DNA of 64,000 bases from assembly GCF_000423665.1 (NCBI RefSeq), contig NZ_AUIK01000016.1, positions 124,001-188,000 on the forward strand, written 5' to 3'. This document shows, piece after piece, positions 7,645 through 15,643 of this stretch. This stretch comes from Solirubrobacter soli DSM 22325 (lineage in GTDB: Bacteria > Actinomycetota > Thermoleophilia > Solirubrobacterales > Solirubrobacteraceae). The notes below the pieces were generated by a model. It made no database searches, was not told the DNA's origin, and worked only from the letters and a program-made list of their open reading frames with translations. Position 1 is the stretch's first letter. Each line of letters starts with the position of its first letter. Position numbers and translations under genes: made by a program.

Positions 7645-8181
7645 ATGTCTTTCGGTATTGCGATCCTCCGCGCCGTCGTCGGCGGCCTCTTCATCGGCCA
7701 CGGGCTCCAGAAGCTCCTCGGCAAGTTCGGCGGTCATGGCCTCGCGGGCACGGCCGGATTCTTCGAATCGCTCGGCCTGCGGCCGGGCAAGATGCACGCC
7801 ACCGCGGCGGGCGCGGCCGAGGCGGGCGGCGGCGCGCTGCTGCTGGCGGGTGCCGCGACCCCGCTCGGCGCCGCGGCCGTGACCGGCACGATGACGGTGG
7901 CGATCAAGACCGTCCATGCCCCCAAGGGGCCGTGGGTGACCGAGGGCGGCTACGAGTACAACCTCGTCCTGATGGCCTCGGTGTTCGCGATCACCGCCGC
8001 TGGCCCGGGGGCGTTCGCGATCGACCGCCGCCAGTGGGGCACGGCGTGGGCGGTGGCGCAGCTGGCCGCGGGCGTCGGCGGCGGGCTGGCGATGGTGAAG
8101 TTCGCGCGGTCACAGCCGGAGCGCACGGGTCGCTTCACCCGCGAGGCCGAGCCGGCCGTCAGCGAATCGATCGCTCACTGA
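7645..8181 (+). CDS. DoxX-family membrane protein
   Basis: A 178-residue protein with four hydrophobic segments. The opening RAVVGGLFIGHGLQKLLGKFGG and later FFESLGLRPGKMHATAAGAAE match the DoxX/SURF4 family, whose members are linked to redox or oxidative-stress functions in actinobacteria. GAAAVTGTMTVAIKTVH and NLVLMASVFAITAAGPGAFAIDR supply the second helix pair. It is divergent from ndh, which fits a shared respiratory or redox role, but that is context inference. The tail overlaps the sugar-binding lipoprotein gene by 23 bp. Confidence 0.8.
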   Translation: MSFGIAILRAVVGGLFIGHGLQKLLGKFGGHGLAGTAGFFESLGLRPGKMHATAAGAAEAGGGALLLAGAATPLGAAAVTGTMTVAIKTVHAPKGPWVTEGGYEYNLVLMASVFAITAAGPGAFAIDRRQWGTAWAVAQLAAGVGGGLAMVKFARSQPERTGRFTREAEPAVSESIAH

Positions 8182-9151
8182 GCTCCAGCGCCTGGGCGGC
8201 GTTGTCGCGGGTCACGAAGTTCGGGCCCGTGGCGACGACGTCGTTCTGCGCGGGGAGGATGCCGTAGCGGGCGCGCAGCGCGAGCATCTCGATCGGGAGG
8301 TAGCCCTCCAGGTAGGGCTGTTGGTCCACGGCGAAGCCGATCCGCCCCGCCAGGACGGCCTTCAGCACGTCGGGGCCGAGGTCGAACGTGCCGATCTTGA
8401 CCGACAGCCCCTCCAGGCCGCGCGCGGCGGCGAGGCCGCTGATCGAGTTGGTCGCCAGCACCCCGTCAGCCTGGGCCGAGGCGACGGAGCGGGCGATCAG
8501 GGCGGGGGCGTCGGGGTCCTCGTCGTCGACGAACATGCTGCGGGCACGACCGCCCGCCTCGCGCATCGCCTTGGCCATCCCGGCGCAGCGGGCCTTGGTG
8601 CCGTCGTTCTCGCGGTCCTGATTGAGGCACAGGGCGTTGCGGACGCCCGCGGCGGCGAGGCGCTTCCCGGCCTCGTAGCCGGCACGGCTCTCCACCTGCC
8701 CGACGTGGGCGAGCACGCCGAGCGAGCGGTACTCGTCGCTGCCGGAGTTGATCGAGACGACCGGGATGCCGGCGGCCACGGCGCGCCGGATCGCGGGCGC
8801 GAGCCCGGTGTTCGGGATCGAGACGACCAGCCCGTCGGGCTTGGTCGCGACCGCCTGGTCAATGAGCTCGCTCATCCGCGGCACGCTGAAGACGTCGGGG
8901 GACCTGTAGTCGACGAGGACGTCCAGGCGGCGCGCGGCGGAGTCGACGCCGTTGCGGATGATCGCCCAGAACTTGCTCGACGCGGGACCGTGGGTGACGA
9001 CCGCGATCCGCACCGCGCCGTCGGTCACCGGCGCGCCCGGCGTGGGCGCGGTCGTGGAGGCGCCCCGGACCTGCACGGTCGGCTCGCGCACGACCTCGGT
9101 CCCGCCGCAACCGGCGAGCACGAGGCAGAACAGGACGATCAGGCGCTTCAT
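8159..9151 (-). CDS. Sugar-type periplasmic-binding lipoprotein
   Basis: A 330-residue exported lipoprotein. MKRLIVLFCLVLAGCGG is a lipoprotein signal with an LAGC lipobox. The mature part follows the ribose/galactose-binding fold (Peripla_BP_4): VRIAVVTHGPASSKFWAIIRNGV, AVATKPDGLVVSIPNTG, GIPVVSINSG, VQSRAGYEAGK-like dyad, VLATNSISG and GFAVDQQPYLEGYLPIEML. No ABC permease or ATPase is nearby. It overlaps the upstream histidine kinase stop by ATGA, so it may be the extracytoplasmic sensor arm for that kinase. Its 3' end overlaps the DoxX gene on the other strand. Confidence 0.85.
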   Translation of the reverse strand: MKRLIVLFCLVLAGCGGTEVVREPTVQVRGASTTAPTPGAPVTDGAVRIAVVTHGPASSKFWAIIRNGVDSAARRLDVLVDYRSPDVFSVPRMSELIDQAVATKPDGLVVSIPNTGLAPAIRRAVAAGIPVVSINSGSDEYRSLGVLAHVGQVESRAGYEAGKRLAAAGVRNALCLNQDRENDGTKARCAGMAKAMREAGGRARSMFVDDEDPDAPALIARSVASAQADGVLATNSISGLAAARGLEGLSVKIGTFDLGPDVLKAVLAGRIGFAVDQQPYLEGYLPIEMLALRARYGILPAQNDVVATGPNFVTRDNAAQALELSERSIR

Positions 9152-10656
9152 TCGAGCACCGGAAGCCTCGCGCGCAGACGGGTCCCGTGTCCAGGGGGCG
9201 AGTCGATCTCGAGCGTCCCGCCCACCGCGGCGACGCGGTCCTGCAGGCCGCGGATGCCGCTGCCCGCGGAGGGATCGACGCCGCCGACACCGTCGTCGGC
9301 GACCTCGACGAGCAACTCCTCGCCCACGCGCCGCACTTGCACCGTGGCGCTCGACGCCTCCGCGTAGCGCGCCACGTTGGTCAGCGCCTCGGCGATCAGG
9401 AAGTAGGCGGCGGCCTCGATCGACGGCGGCAGCCGCTCCTCGACCTCGGCGTCCGCGGTGACCGGCACGGCCGCGCGGTCGGCCAGCGACTGGATCGCCG
9501 GCGCCAGGCCGCGATCGGTGAGGATCGCGGGGTGGATGCCGCGGGCGAGCTCGCGCAGCTCCGCGAGCGCGGTCGCCAGCCGGGCGGAGAGCTCGTCGAT
9601 CTGCGGGTCCTTCAGCCGCGCCTTGAGCAGGCGCAGGTCGAGCGCGAGCGAGACGAGCTGCTGCTGCGCCCCGTCGTGCAGGTCGCGCTCGATCCGGCGG
9701 CGCGCGGCGTCGCCCGCCTCGATGATCCGCAGCCGCGACAGCCGCAGCTCCTCCACCCGCGCCTGCAGGTCGGCCTTCAGGCGCTCGTTGTCGATCGCCA
9801 GCGAGGCAGCCGCCGCGGCCGCCATCACGAGCTCGGGGCTGGTGTCGAGCGACGCGTCGTGGATGATCGCCGCGAGCCGGCGGCCGTCGCGGTCGACGGC
9901 CGTCCAGGCGCGCCCTGAACCGGGCTCCGGCAGCTCGACCGGGTGGCCGAGCTCGTCGACGAACGTCCGGCGGTCGGGCAGCCAGTAGACGATCGTCACG
10001 GTGCGGTCGCCGAGGCTCTCGGCCAGCATCTCGCGCACCGGCCCGCCCGGCGCCATGCGGGGGATCAGCAGCGCGTGCGAGCTCACGGCGAGCACGCGGT
10101 ACAGGGTCTCCAGCGCCGCCAGCGCGAGCGCGCCGGTGGGGAGGGCGAGGAGCAGCAGGACCACGCCCAGCGTCGGCCCGAGCGTCCACGGGCCGACGTA
10201 GTCGACCTCCGGCGAGCCGGCGATGCCACCCACGCCCAGCTGCAGCATGAGCGCGAACAGGAACACCGGGATGAGCGCGACGACCACGATCGCGGCGAAC
10301 AGGAAGGGCCGCAGCGCGAGGTGGGTGGCGGTGCGCCACAGCGTGCGGTCGCTGAGCAGGTAGAGCGAGCGCCGGATCGCGCCGCCGGCGCCGAGGACGG
10401 TGCGCGGGATCGGTGGGACCTGCGCGCCGAGCCAGCGGTTGGCCGCGCGACGATCCAGGCGTTCGAGCGCCCGGCAGAACGTCGCCGCGGCGAGCAGCAG
10501 CGGCAGCCCGATCCCGGCCACGCTCAGCGCGGCGCCGAGGGTCAGCGCGGCCACGGCGGGCAGGGCGAGGAGCGTCACCGGGAGCGTGACCGCCAGGTAG
10601 GCGATCGCGTGCCCGGCGCGGGCGAAGCGGCCGTCGAGCTCGAGGTCGGCGATCAA
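9148..10656 (-). CDS. Membrane sensor histidine kinase (HisKA_3, NarL/DesK type)
   Basis: A 502-residue kinase. The N-terminus has two hydrophobic helix pairs (about 18-60 and 120-185), resembling the putative-sensor membrane domain of actinobacteria. A GAF-like linker around ELVMAAAAAASLAIDNE follows, then the HisKA_3 dimer domain with RDLHDGAQQQLVSLALDLR (phospho-acceptor His). The HATPase_c domain shows YFLIAEALTNVARYA (N box), VADDGVGG and GSGIRGLQDRVAAVGG. The cognate response regulator is not adjacent. It uses a TTG start overlapping the DUF4097 gene stop, and its own stop overlaps the lipoprotein start, making a coupled three-gene operon. Confidence 0.88.
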   Translation of the reverse strand: MIADLELDGRFARAGHAIAYLAVTLPVTLLALPAVAALTLGAALSVAGIGLPLLLAAATFCRALERLDRRAANRWLGAQVPPIPRTVLGAGGAIRRSLYLLSDRTLWRTATHLALRPFLFAAIVVVALIPVFLFALMLQLGVGGIAGSPEVDYVGPWTLGPTLGVVLLLLALPTGALALAALETLYRVLAVSSHALLIPRMAPGGPVREMLAESLGDRTVTIVYWLPDRRTFVDELGHPVELPEPGSGRAWTAVDRDGRRLAAIIHDASLDTSPELVMAAAAAASLAIDNERLKADLQARVEELRLSRLRIIEAGDAARRRIERDLHDGAQQQLVSLALDLRLLKARLKDPQIDELSARLATALAELRELARGIHPAILTDRGLAPAIQSLADRAAVPVTADAEVEERLPPSIEAAAYFLIAEALTNVARYAEASSATVQVRRVGEELLVEVADDGVGGVDPSAGSGIRGLQDRVAAVGGTLEIDSPPGHGTRLRARLPVLE

Positions 10657-11366
10657 CTCGTGCCCTCCACGGTGACGTCGCCGGAGGTCGAGAGCGCCTG
10701 GACGGAGTAGGGCGCGGAGTCGTCGTCGATGACGCCGCGCACGTGCTCGTCCCCGGACGCGCTCTCGGCGTCGATGTCATAGCGGCCGGCCAGCAGTGAG
10801 GCGGCGATGTCGCCCGATCCGGTCCGCAACGTGGTCTGCGGCGGTGCGCAGATCGCGGCGAGGGTGATCGCGCCTTCGCCGGCGCGGGCGTCGAGCGCGT
10901 TGCCGCAGTACCCGGCGATCTCGATCGCCCCGCTGCTCGTCGCGAGCTTGGCGGTTCCGCGGTAGCCGCGCAGCGTGACGTTCCCGCTCGTCGTGCGGAT
11001 GTCGAGCGCGACGTTGTCGGGCACGACCACGCGGTAGGCGACCGCGCAGCGCGCCAGCATCGACGTCGGGCAGCGCGAGGTGACCTTGAAGACCCCGGCG
11101 CTCACGATCTTGGCGGTCCGGGGCACCCGCCCGAACGCGTATCGCTCGGTGCGCCTGACCTCGACCTCGTCGCGCTTGCCGCCGCCGACGATCGTGATGT
11201 CGCCGGCGTCGAGGTCGAACGCGAGGCTCTGCAGCGCGCCGGTCACGGGATAGGACACCACCCGGCGCTCGCGGCTCGCCAGGCCGCCGGTCACGAGCGC
11301 GACAAGACTGCCCACCACCAGGAGGGCCGAGATCGCCACGACACGGCCCCAGGGCGACAAGCGCAT
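10653..11366 (-). CDS. DUF4097-type extracytoplasmic beta-repeat protein
   Basis: A 237-residue protein. One N-terminal membrane helix (about residues 9-30) precedes an exported region built of short repeating beta turns: LDIRTTSGNVTLRGYRG, AKLATSSGAIEIAGYCG, LDARAGEGAITLAA, LRTGSGDIAASLLAG and ALSTSGDVTVEG. This T-S-G-D/N-V ladder is the DUF4097/DUF4098 beta-solenoid signature, often next to envelope-sensing regulators. It is the first gene of the operon with the kinase and binding lipoprotein (TGA/TTG overlap). A role in envelope sensing is inference. Confidence 0.75.
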   Translation of the reverse strand: MRLSPWGRVVAISALLVVGSLVALVTGGLASRERRVVSYPVTGALQSLAFDLDAGDITIVGGGKRDEVEVRRTERYAFGRVPRTAKIVSAGVFKVTSRCPTSMLARCAVAYRVVVPDNVALDIRTTSGNVTLRGYRGTAKLATSSGAIEIAGYCGNALDARAGEGAITLAAICAPPQTTLRTGSGDIAASLLAGRYDIDAESASGDEHVRGVIDDDSAPYSVQALSTSGDVTVEGTS

Positions 11367-11386
11367 CGGCGCGCACCCTACCTACG

Positions 11387-11438
11387 GGCCTGGCTCGTGG
11401 CCAGGCCGAGCCTGGCCCACGTGGTCTATGGGCCAGGC
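11387..11438. promoter_or_regulatory. Two adjacent palindromes between DUF4097 operon and upstream small gene
   Basis: GGCCTGG (11387-11393) and CCAGGCC (11401-11407) are perfect arms with a 7-nt spacer. GCCTGGCCCA (11410-11419) and TGGGCCAGGC (11429-11438) are perfect 10-bp arms with a 9-nt spacer. All share CCTGGC/GCCAGG. On the minus strand they lie 43 nt after one stop and 20 nt before the DUF4097 start. No T-run follows, so an operator or a rho-independent-like insulator are both possible. Confidence 0.45.
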
Positions 11439-11480
11439 CGTGCGGTTTCAGGCATCCCGTGGCGCCGCCGCTGACAGCTG

Positions 11481-11765
11481 TCAGATGGCGAAGCGCAGCG
11501 TGCGGCGGTGCGTGGAGCGGCGCTCGGCCTTGTGGAGCTGGCGGGCGCGCGCGCCCAGCAGGAGCACCGCGTCGGCGGAGGGACGGAGCGGGTCGGCGAT
11601 CGCGTGGCCGTCCTCGAGCGAGAACGCGGCCCAGAGCTCGTTGCCCACCTCGGCGAGCAGCAGGTCGCCGCTGGGGACCGTGCTGGAGTCCAGGGCGGCC
11701 AGCCGCAGGACGGCGGCCGCATCCTCGTGACGGGCCTGGCGAATCCGCAGCGGAGCGTGGGTCAC
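11481..11765 (-). CDS. Small conserved-type hypothetical protein (GNAT-like half domain)
   Basis: A 94-residue protein. LRIRQARHEDAAAVLRLAALD resembles the first strand and helix of a GNAT fold, then LLLAEVGNELWAAFSLEDGHAIADP resembles its central beta hairpin. It then ends in an Arg-rich helix without an acetyl-CoA motif. Short proteins with this layout occur widely in actinobacteria as hypotheticals. The GTG start at 11765 is chosen because AAGGAG lies 6 nt upstream. An upstream ATG at 11801 would bypass that site. Function is unknown; acetyltransferase activity is unlikely given the missing half. Confidence 0.7.
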   Translation of the reverse strand: MTHAPLRIRQARHEDAAAVLRLAALDSSTVPSGDLLLAEVGNELWAAFSLEDGHAIADPLRPSADAVLLLGARARQLHKAERRSTHRRTLRFAI

Positions 11766-11884
11766 CGGGATCTCCTTGTGTCGTGTCAGCTGGTTGAACA
11801 TGAGTTCATTCTCGTGCTGAGACGGACCCCTTACATCAGGCGGATGGTGCGGACTAAGGCCCCGGATCCCTTACTTTTCGCGGC

Positions 11885-12613
11885 ATGATTGCTGTGGTCA
11901 CGGGGGCCGGCTCAGGCATCGGCCGGGCGGCCGCTCAGGCGCTGCTCCGAGAAGGGTTCAGCGTCGTCGTCGCAGGGCGCCGCGAGGGGGCTCTGGCCGA
12001 GACGATCGCGGGCTTCGACGACGCGCTCGCGGTGCCGACGGACGTCACCTCGCCGGCCTCGGTGGACGCGCTCTTCGCGCGGGTCCTGGAGCGGTTCGGG
12101 CGGGTCGACCTGCTGTTCAACAACGCGGGGATGGGGGCGCCGGGCGGTGTCGGCGAGCTGGCCTTCGAGGACTGGCAGCGGGTGGTCGACACGAACCTCA
12201 CCGGCACGTTCTTGTGCGCGCAGGCGGCCTTCCGGGCGATGGCGGCGCAGGAGCCGCGCGGCGGGCGGATCATCAACAACGGCTCGATCTCCGCCTCCAC
12301 GCCGCGGCCGTTCGCGATCGCCTACAACGCGACCAAGCACGCCGTGACCGGGATCACGAAGTCGATCTCGCTGGAGGGGCGGGCGTTCGACATCGCCTGC
12401 GGGCAGATCGACATCGGCAACGCCTCGACCGAGATGACCGAGCGGATGAGCGGCGGCGTGCCACAGGCGGACGGCTCGCTGAAACCCGAGCCGACGATGG
12501 ACGTGGAGAACGTCGCGCGGGCGATCCTCTACATGGCGTCACTCCCGCTCGACGCCAACGTCCAGTACATGACCGTGATGGCGACGAAGATGCCGTACGT
12601 GGGTCGCGGCTGA
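11885..12613 (+). CDS. Short-chain dehydrogenase/reductase (SDR)
   Basis: A 242-residue classical [17 protein letters not shown] is the TGxxxGIG cofactor loop, and AGRRE after strand 2 suggests NADP(H). [11 protein letters not shown] gives the NNAG motif. GSIS supplies the catalytic Ser and YNATK the Tyr/Lys pair. The substrate-side loop holds [10 protein letters not shown]. The substrate is unknown. A TTACTT hexamer lies 8 nt before the ATG with no Shine-Dalgarno, consistent with a leaderless mRNA. It is followed 16 bp later by a large LuxR-type regulator. Confidence 0.9.
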   Translation: MIAVVTGAGSGIGRAAAQALLREGFSVVVAGRREGALAETIAGFDDALAVPTDVTSPASVDALFARVLERFGRVDLLFNNAGMGAPGGVGELAFEDWQRVVDTNLTGTFLCAQAAFRAMAAQEPRGGRIINNGSISASTPRPFAIAYNATKHAVTGITKSISLEGRAFDIACGQIDIGNASTEMTERMSGGVPQADGSLKPEPTMDVENVARAILYMASLPLDANVQYMTVMATKMPYVGRG

Positions 12614-12629
12614 GGAAGATACTTGCCCG

Positions 12630-15296
12630 GTGGAGCACCGGGCCATCATCGGGCGCGAGGTGCCGCTGCGAACCCTCGACGAGGCGCTCGCGGCTCCACC
12701 GCGCGTCGTGCTCGTCTCCGGCGAGGCGGGGATCGGCAAGACGCGGCTGGTCGCGGAGGTCGAGGCGACCGCGGGGTGGCTGGTCCTGCACGGCGAATGC
12801 GTCGAGTTCGGGGGCGAGGAGCTCGCGTTCGCGCCGGTCGTCGCGGCGCTGCGGGATCTGCCCGCCGATTGGCTGGCCGACTGGCTCGACGGCCTCTCGT
12901 CGGAGGCTCGCGGCGCGCTGGCCGCGGTGTTGCCGCGCGAGACGCCGGGAGGCGGCGGTCCGGGCCGTGTGCTCGAGCTGGTCCTCGACCTGTTCACGGC
13001 GCTCGACCGCCCGGTCCTGCTGGTGCTGGAGGACATCCACTGGGCGGATCCCTCGACGCTCGCGCTGCTGGCCTTCCTCGCCCGCAACCTCCGCTCCCAG
13101 CGGATGGTCGTGCTCGCGACGTACCGGGTCGATGACGAGCTGCCGGCCGCCGTGCGGCGCCTGGTGGGGGAGCTGCGGCGGCGGCGCGCCGTCGTCGCGA
13201 TCGAGTTGGCGCCGCTGACCCGCGACGACGTCGCCCGCCAGCTCGAGGCCATCGCGGGCGGGCCGGTGCCGGCAGCGTTGGCCGACGAGGTCCACGCGCG
13301 GGCGGGCGGCAATCCGTTCTTCGTGGAGGAGCTGTTCGCGGCCGATTCGGCAACGACGCTCGCCGAGGCCGTGCTGGCGCGGGTCGCTCGGCTCGATCAG
13401 GGCGCATTGTCGGCGCTCGCCGCAGCGGGCGGGCGCGCGTCCTTCGCGCTGCTCGAGGCGCTCGGCGTCGCGCCCGACGCGATCCGCGCCGCCGTCGACG
13501 CCGGCGTGCTCGTCCGTGAGCGCGAGGGGGTCGCGTTCCGGCACGGGCTGATCGGCGAGGTGGTGTACGAGCGGCTGCTGCCGAGCGAACGCGTCTCGCT
13601 GCACCGGGCGATCGCGGCCGAGCTCGACGATCCCGCGCAGCGCGCGCACCACTGCCAGCGGGCCGGCCTGCGGGCGGAGGCGCTGGAAGCGTCGATCGAG
13701 GCCGGGCGCCGCGCCGCGGCGGTGTTCGCGTACGCGGAGGCGGCGATGCACTTCGAGCGCGCGCTCCAGTTGGGGCCGCCGACCGTCGATCTGCTCGACC
13801 GCGCCGCGCAGGCGGCGCGCCACAGCGGCGATCCCGAGCGGGCGGTCGCGCGCTGCCGCGAGGCGCTCGCGCTCGAAGCCGAGCCGGGTCGGCGCGCACG
13901 GCTGTACGAGCGGCTCGGCGAGTACCAGTTCTGGGACGACTCGGCCGCGCTCGCGTGCTACGAGGAGGCGCTGCGGCTGGCGCCCGGCGATCCGCGGGTG
14001 CTGGCGGCCAAGGGCCACGCGCTGATGGGGCTGCGGCGCTGGGAGGAGTCCCGCGCCTGCTGCGAGGCCGCGCTCGACGCGGGCGCCGCGCCGCGGATCA
14101 CGCTCGCGGTCGTGCTCACGTTCCTCGGTGACGCGGAGGCGGGTGAGGCGCACGCGCGCCGTGCGCTCGAGCTCGCGGCGTCGGGGGAGGAGACCGCCCG
14201 CGCGTACCTGCACCTCGGTGAGGTCCTGCGCGTGCGCGGGGACCACGCGGGCGCGCTGGCGGCGATGGTCGACGGCGAGCGCGAGGCCGCGCGGCTCGGG
14301 CTGCGCGGCTCCTTCGGGCACTTCATGTACGTCAACGGCGCCGACGACCTGCTGCGGCTGGGACGCTGGGACGAGGCCGCCACGCGGGTACGGGAGGCGG
14401 CGCGGATGGACCTCTCGCGGACCGCGAGGCCGTTGCGGCGCGGAATCGCCGGCCAGCTCTTCGTGGCGCGGGGCGAGCTCGAGGCGGCGCGGGCCGAACT
14501 CGACGCGGCCGCCGACGACGACCTGCCCGCCGAGTTCCGGACGCCGCTGGCGACGGCGCGGGCGATGCTCGCGCTCGCCGAGGGGAACCCGGTCGCCGCG
14601 GCGGTGCACGTCGACGGCGCGCTCGGGGGCGTCGAGGACCCGTTCTACACGGCGCCGCTGTACGCGCTGGGCGTGCGCGTCGAGGCCGAGCTGGCCGAGC
14701 GGGAGCGGGCTCACCGGCGGGCGCCGGGCTTCGAGCGCGCGCACGCGCTGCTCGCGCACCTGGAGGCGCTCGCGGGGCCGCCGGACTCCGTGGCGCACCT
14801 CGCGCTGGCGCGCGCCGAGGCCGCGCGGGTCGCCGGTTCGCCCGCGCCGGAGCTGTGGGAGCGGGCGGCGACGTTGTTCGACGCTCTGGCGGAGCCGTAT
14901 CCAGCGGCGTACGCGCGGGTGCACGGCGCGGAGGCGACGCTGCTCGCGGGCGGCGCGAAGGCGGCCGCCGCGGAGGTCCTCGGCGCGGCGCGGGAGGTCG
15001 CGGAGTCCCTCGGGGCGGTCCCGCTGCGGGACGCCGCCGAGGCGCTCGCGCGGCGGGCGCGGCTGGACATGCGCGCGGCGCCGCCGGCCGCGGTGGACGA
15101 GGATCACGCGGGATTGACATCGCGCGAGGTCGAGGTCCTGCGGCTGCTGGCCGACGGGTTGACCAACCGCGAGATCGGCGAGCGGCTGTTCATCAGCTCC
15201 AAGACCGTCGGCGCGCACATGGCGCACATCTACGCCAAGCTCGGCGTGCACTCGCGCGTCGAGGCGGCTGGGCGTGCGCGACAGCTCGGGGTCTGA
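12630..15296 (+). CDS. Large ATP-binding LuxR-family regulator (LAL/MalT-like)
   Basis: An 888-residue regulator. Residues 31-38 (GEAGIGKT) are a Walker A and VLLVLEDIHWADPSTLALL a Walker B of an AAA_16 STAND-type ATPase. A long alpha-helical middle (about 330-800) has TPR-like helix pairs. The last 65 residues are a LuxR/GerE HTH (LTSREVEVLRLLADGLTNRE, KTVGAHMAHIYAKLG). Such LAL regulators act as ligand-gated activators. The GTG start follows a GATACT hexamer by 6 nt, suggesting a leaderless transcript; a weak GAGGAAG lies further upstream. Targets are not evident. A very long antisense frame here is a composition artefact. Confidence 0.9.
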   Translation: MEHRAIIGREVPLRTLDEALAAPPRVVLVSGEAGIGKTRLVAEVEATAGWLVLHGECVEFGGEELAFAPVVAALRDLPADWLADWLDGLSSEARGALAAVLPRETPGGGGPGRVLELVLDLFTALDRPVLLVLEDIHWADPSTLALLAFLARNLRSQRMVVLATYRVDDELPAAVRRLVGELRRRRAVVAIELAPLTRDDVARQLEAIAGGPVPAALADEVHARAGGNPFFVEELFAADSATTLAEAVLARVARLDQGALSALAAAGGRASFALLEALGVAPDAIRAAVDAGVLVREREGVAFRHGLIGEVVYERLLPSERVSLHRAIAAELDDPAQRAHHCQRAGLRAEALEASIEAGRRAAAVFAYAEAAMHFERALQLGPPTVDLLDRAAQAARHSGDPERAVARCREALALEAEPGRRARLYERLGEYQFWDDSAALACYEEALRLAPGDPRVLAAKGHALMGLRRWEESRACCEAALDAGAAPRITLAVVLTFLGDAEAGEAHARRALELAASGEETARAYLHLGEVLRVRGDHAGALAAMVDGEREAARLGLRGSFGHFMYVNGADDLLRLGRWDEAATRVREAARMDLSRTARPLRRGIAGQLFVARGELEAARAELDAAADDDLPAEFRTPLATARAMLALAEGNPVAAAVHVDGALGGVEDPFYTAPLYALGVRVEAELAERERAHRRAPGFERAHALLAHLEALAGPPDSVAHLALARAEAARVAGSPAPELWERAATLFDALAEPYPAAYARVHGAEATLLAGGAKAAAAEVLGAAREVAESLGAVPLRDAAEALARRARLDMRAAPPAAVDEDHAGLTSREVEVLRLLADGLTNREIGERLFISSKTVGAHMAHIYAKLGVHSRVEAAGRARQLGV

Positions 15297-15297
15297 G

Positions 15298-15319
15298 CGA
15301 TCCACCAAGGGCTGGATCG
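15298..15319 (+). terminator. Hairpin just after the LAL regulator
   Basis: CGATCCA (15298-15304) and TGGATCG (15313-15319) are perfect 7-bp arms around an 8-nt loop, starting 1 nt after the stop codon at 15296. There is no T-run after it, so it may be a weak or factor-assisted terminator. Confidence 0.4.
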
Positions 15320-15442
15320 GCCTCACCCCATGGGGGCGGCAGGTGGGCACCTTGGGCGGGTCGTGAAGGGGCGTCCGCGAGAGGAACGTGCAGCGCGTCA
15401 CCGGCGTTCACAAGGGACGCCGGACGATCAGGAAGGCCCCTC

Positions 15443-15568
15443 ATGTCCTCCACCACGATCGGGCGTCTGTGCGCAGCCGCCGCGGTCTCGCTCGCCCTGT
15501 TCGTCGTCGCCACCGGCGCGACGCCCGCGGGCGCCCAGACGCACGCGAAGGTCCAGGCGCACGCATAA
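15443..15568 (+). CDS. Small secreted peptide, hypothetical
   Basis: A 41-codon frame preceded by AGGAAGG about 7 nt before the ATG. It encodes a positively charged start, a hydrophobic core (LCAAAAVSLALFVVATGA) and an AGAQ-like signal-peptidase site, leaving roughly a dozen residues rich in His, Lys, Gln and Ala. This is a classic Sec signal with almost no mature protein. It might be a short secreted peptide or the remnant of a longer gene. No family was recognised. Confidence 0.45.
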   Translation: MSSTTIGRLCAAAAVSLALFVVATGATPAGAQTHAKVQAHA

Positions 15569-15643
15569 GTAGGGCGTTGCCGGCCGCGAAGATCGAGCGT
15601 TCGCCCGATGTGCGCCTGGGCGGGCGTCCATAGCGTCGCGACC

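Noticed and set aside
12354..15401. 1015-residue reverse frame opposite the LAL regulator
   Set aside because: It is an Arg/Pro/Gln/Asp-rich mirror of the AAA-LuxR gene with no motif; the high GC content keeps the antisense frame free of stops.
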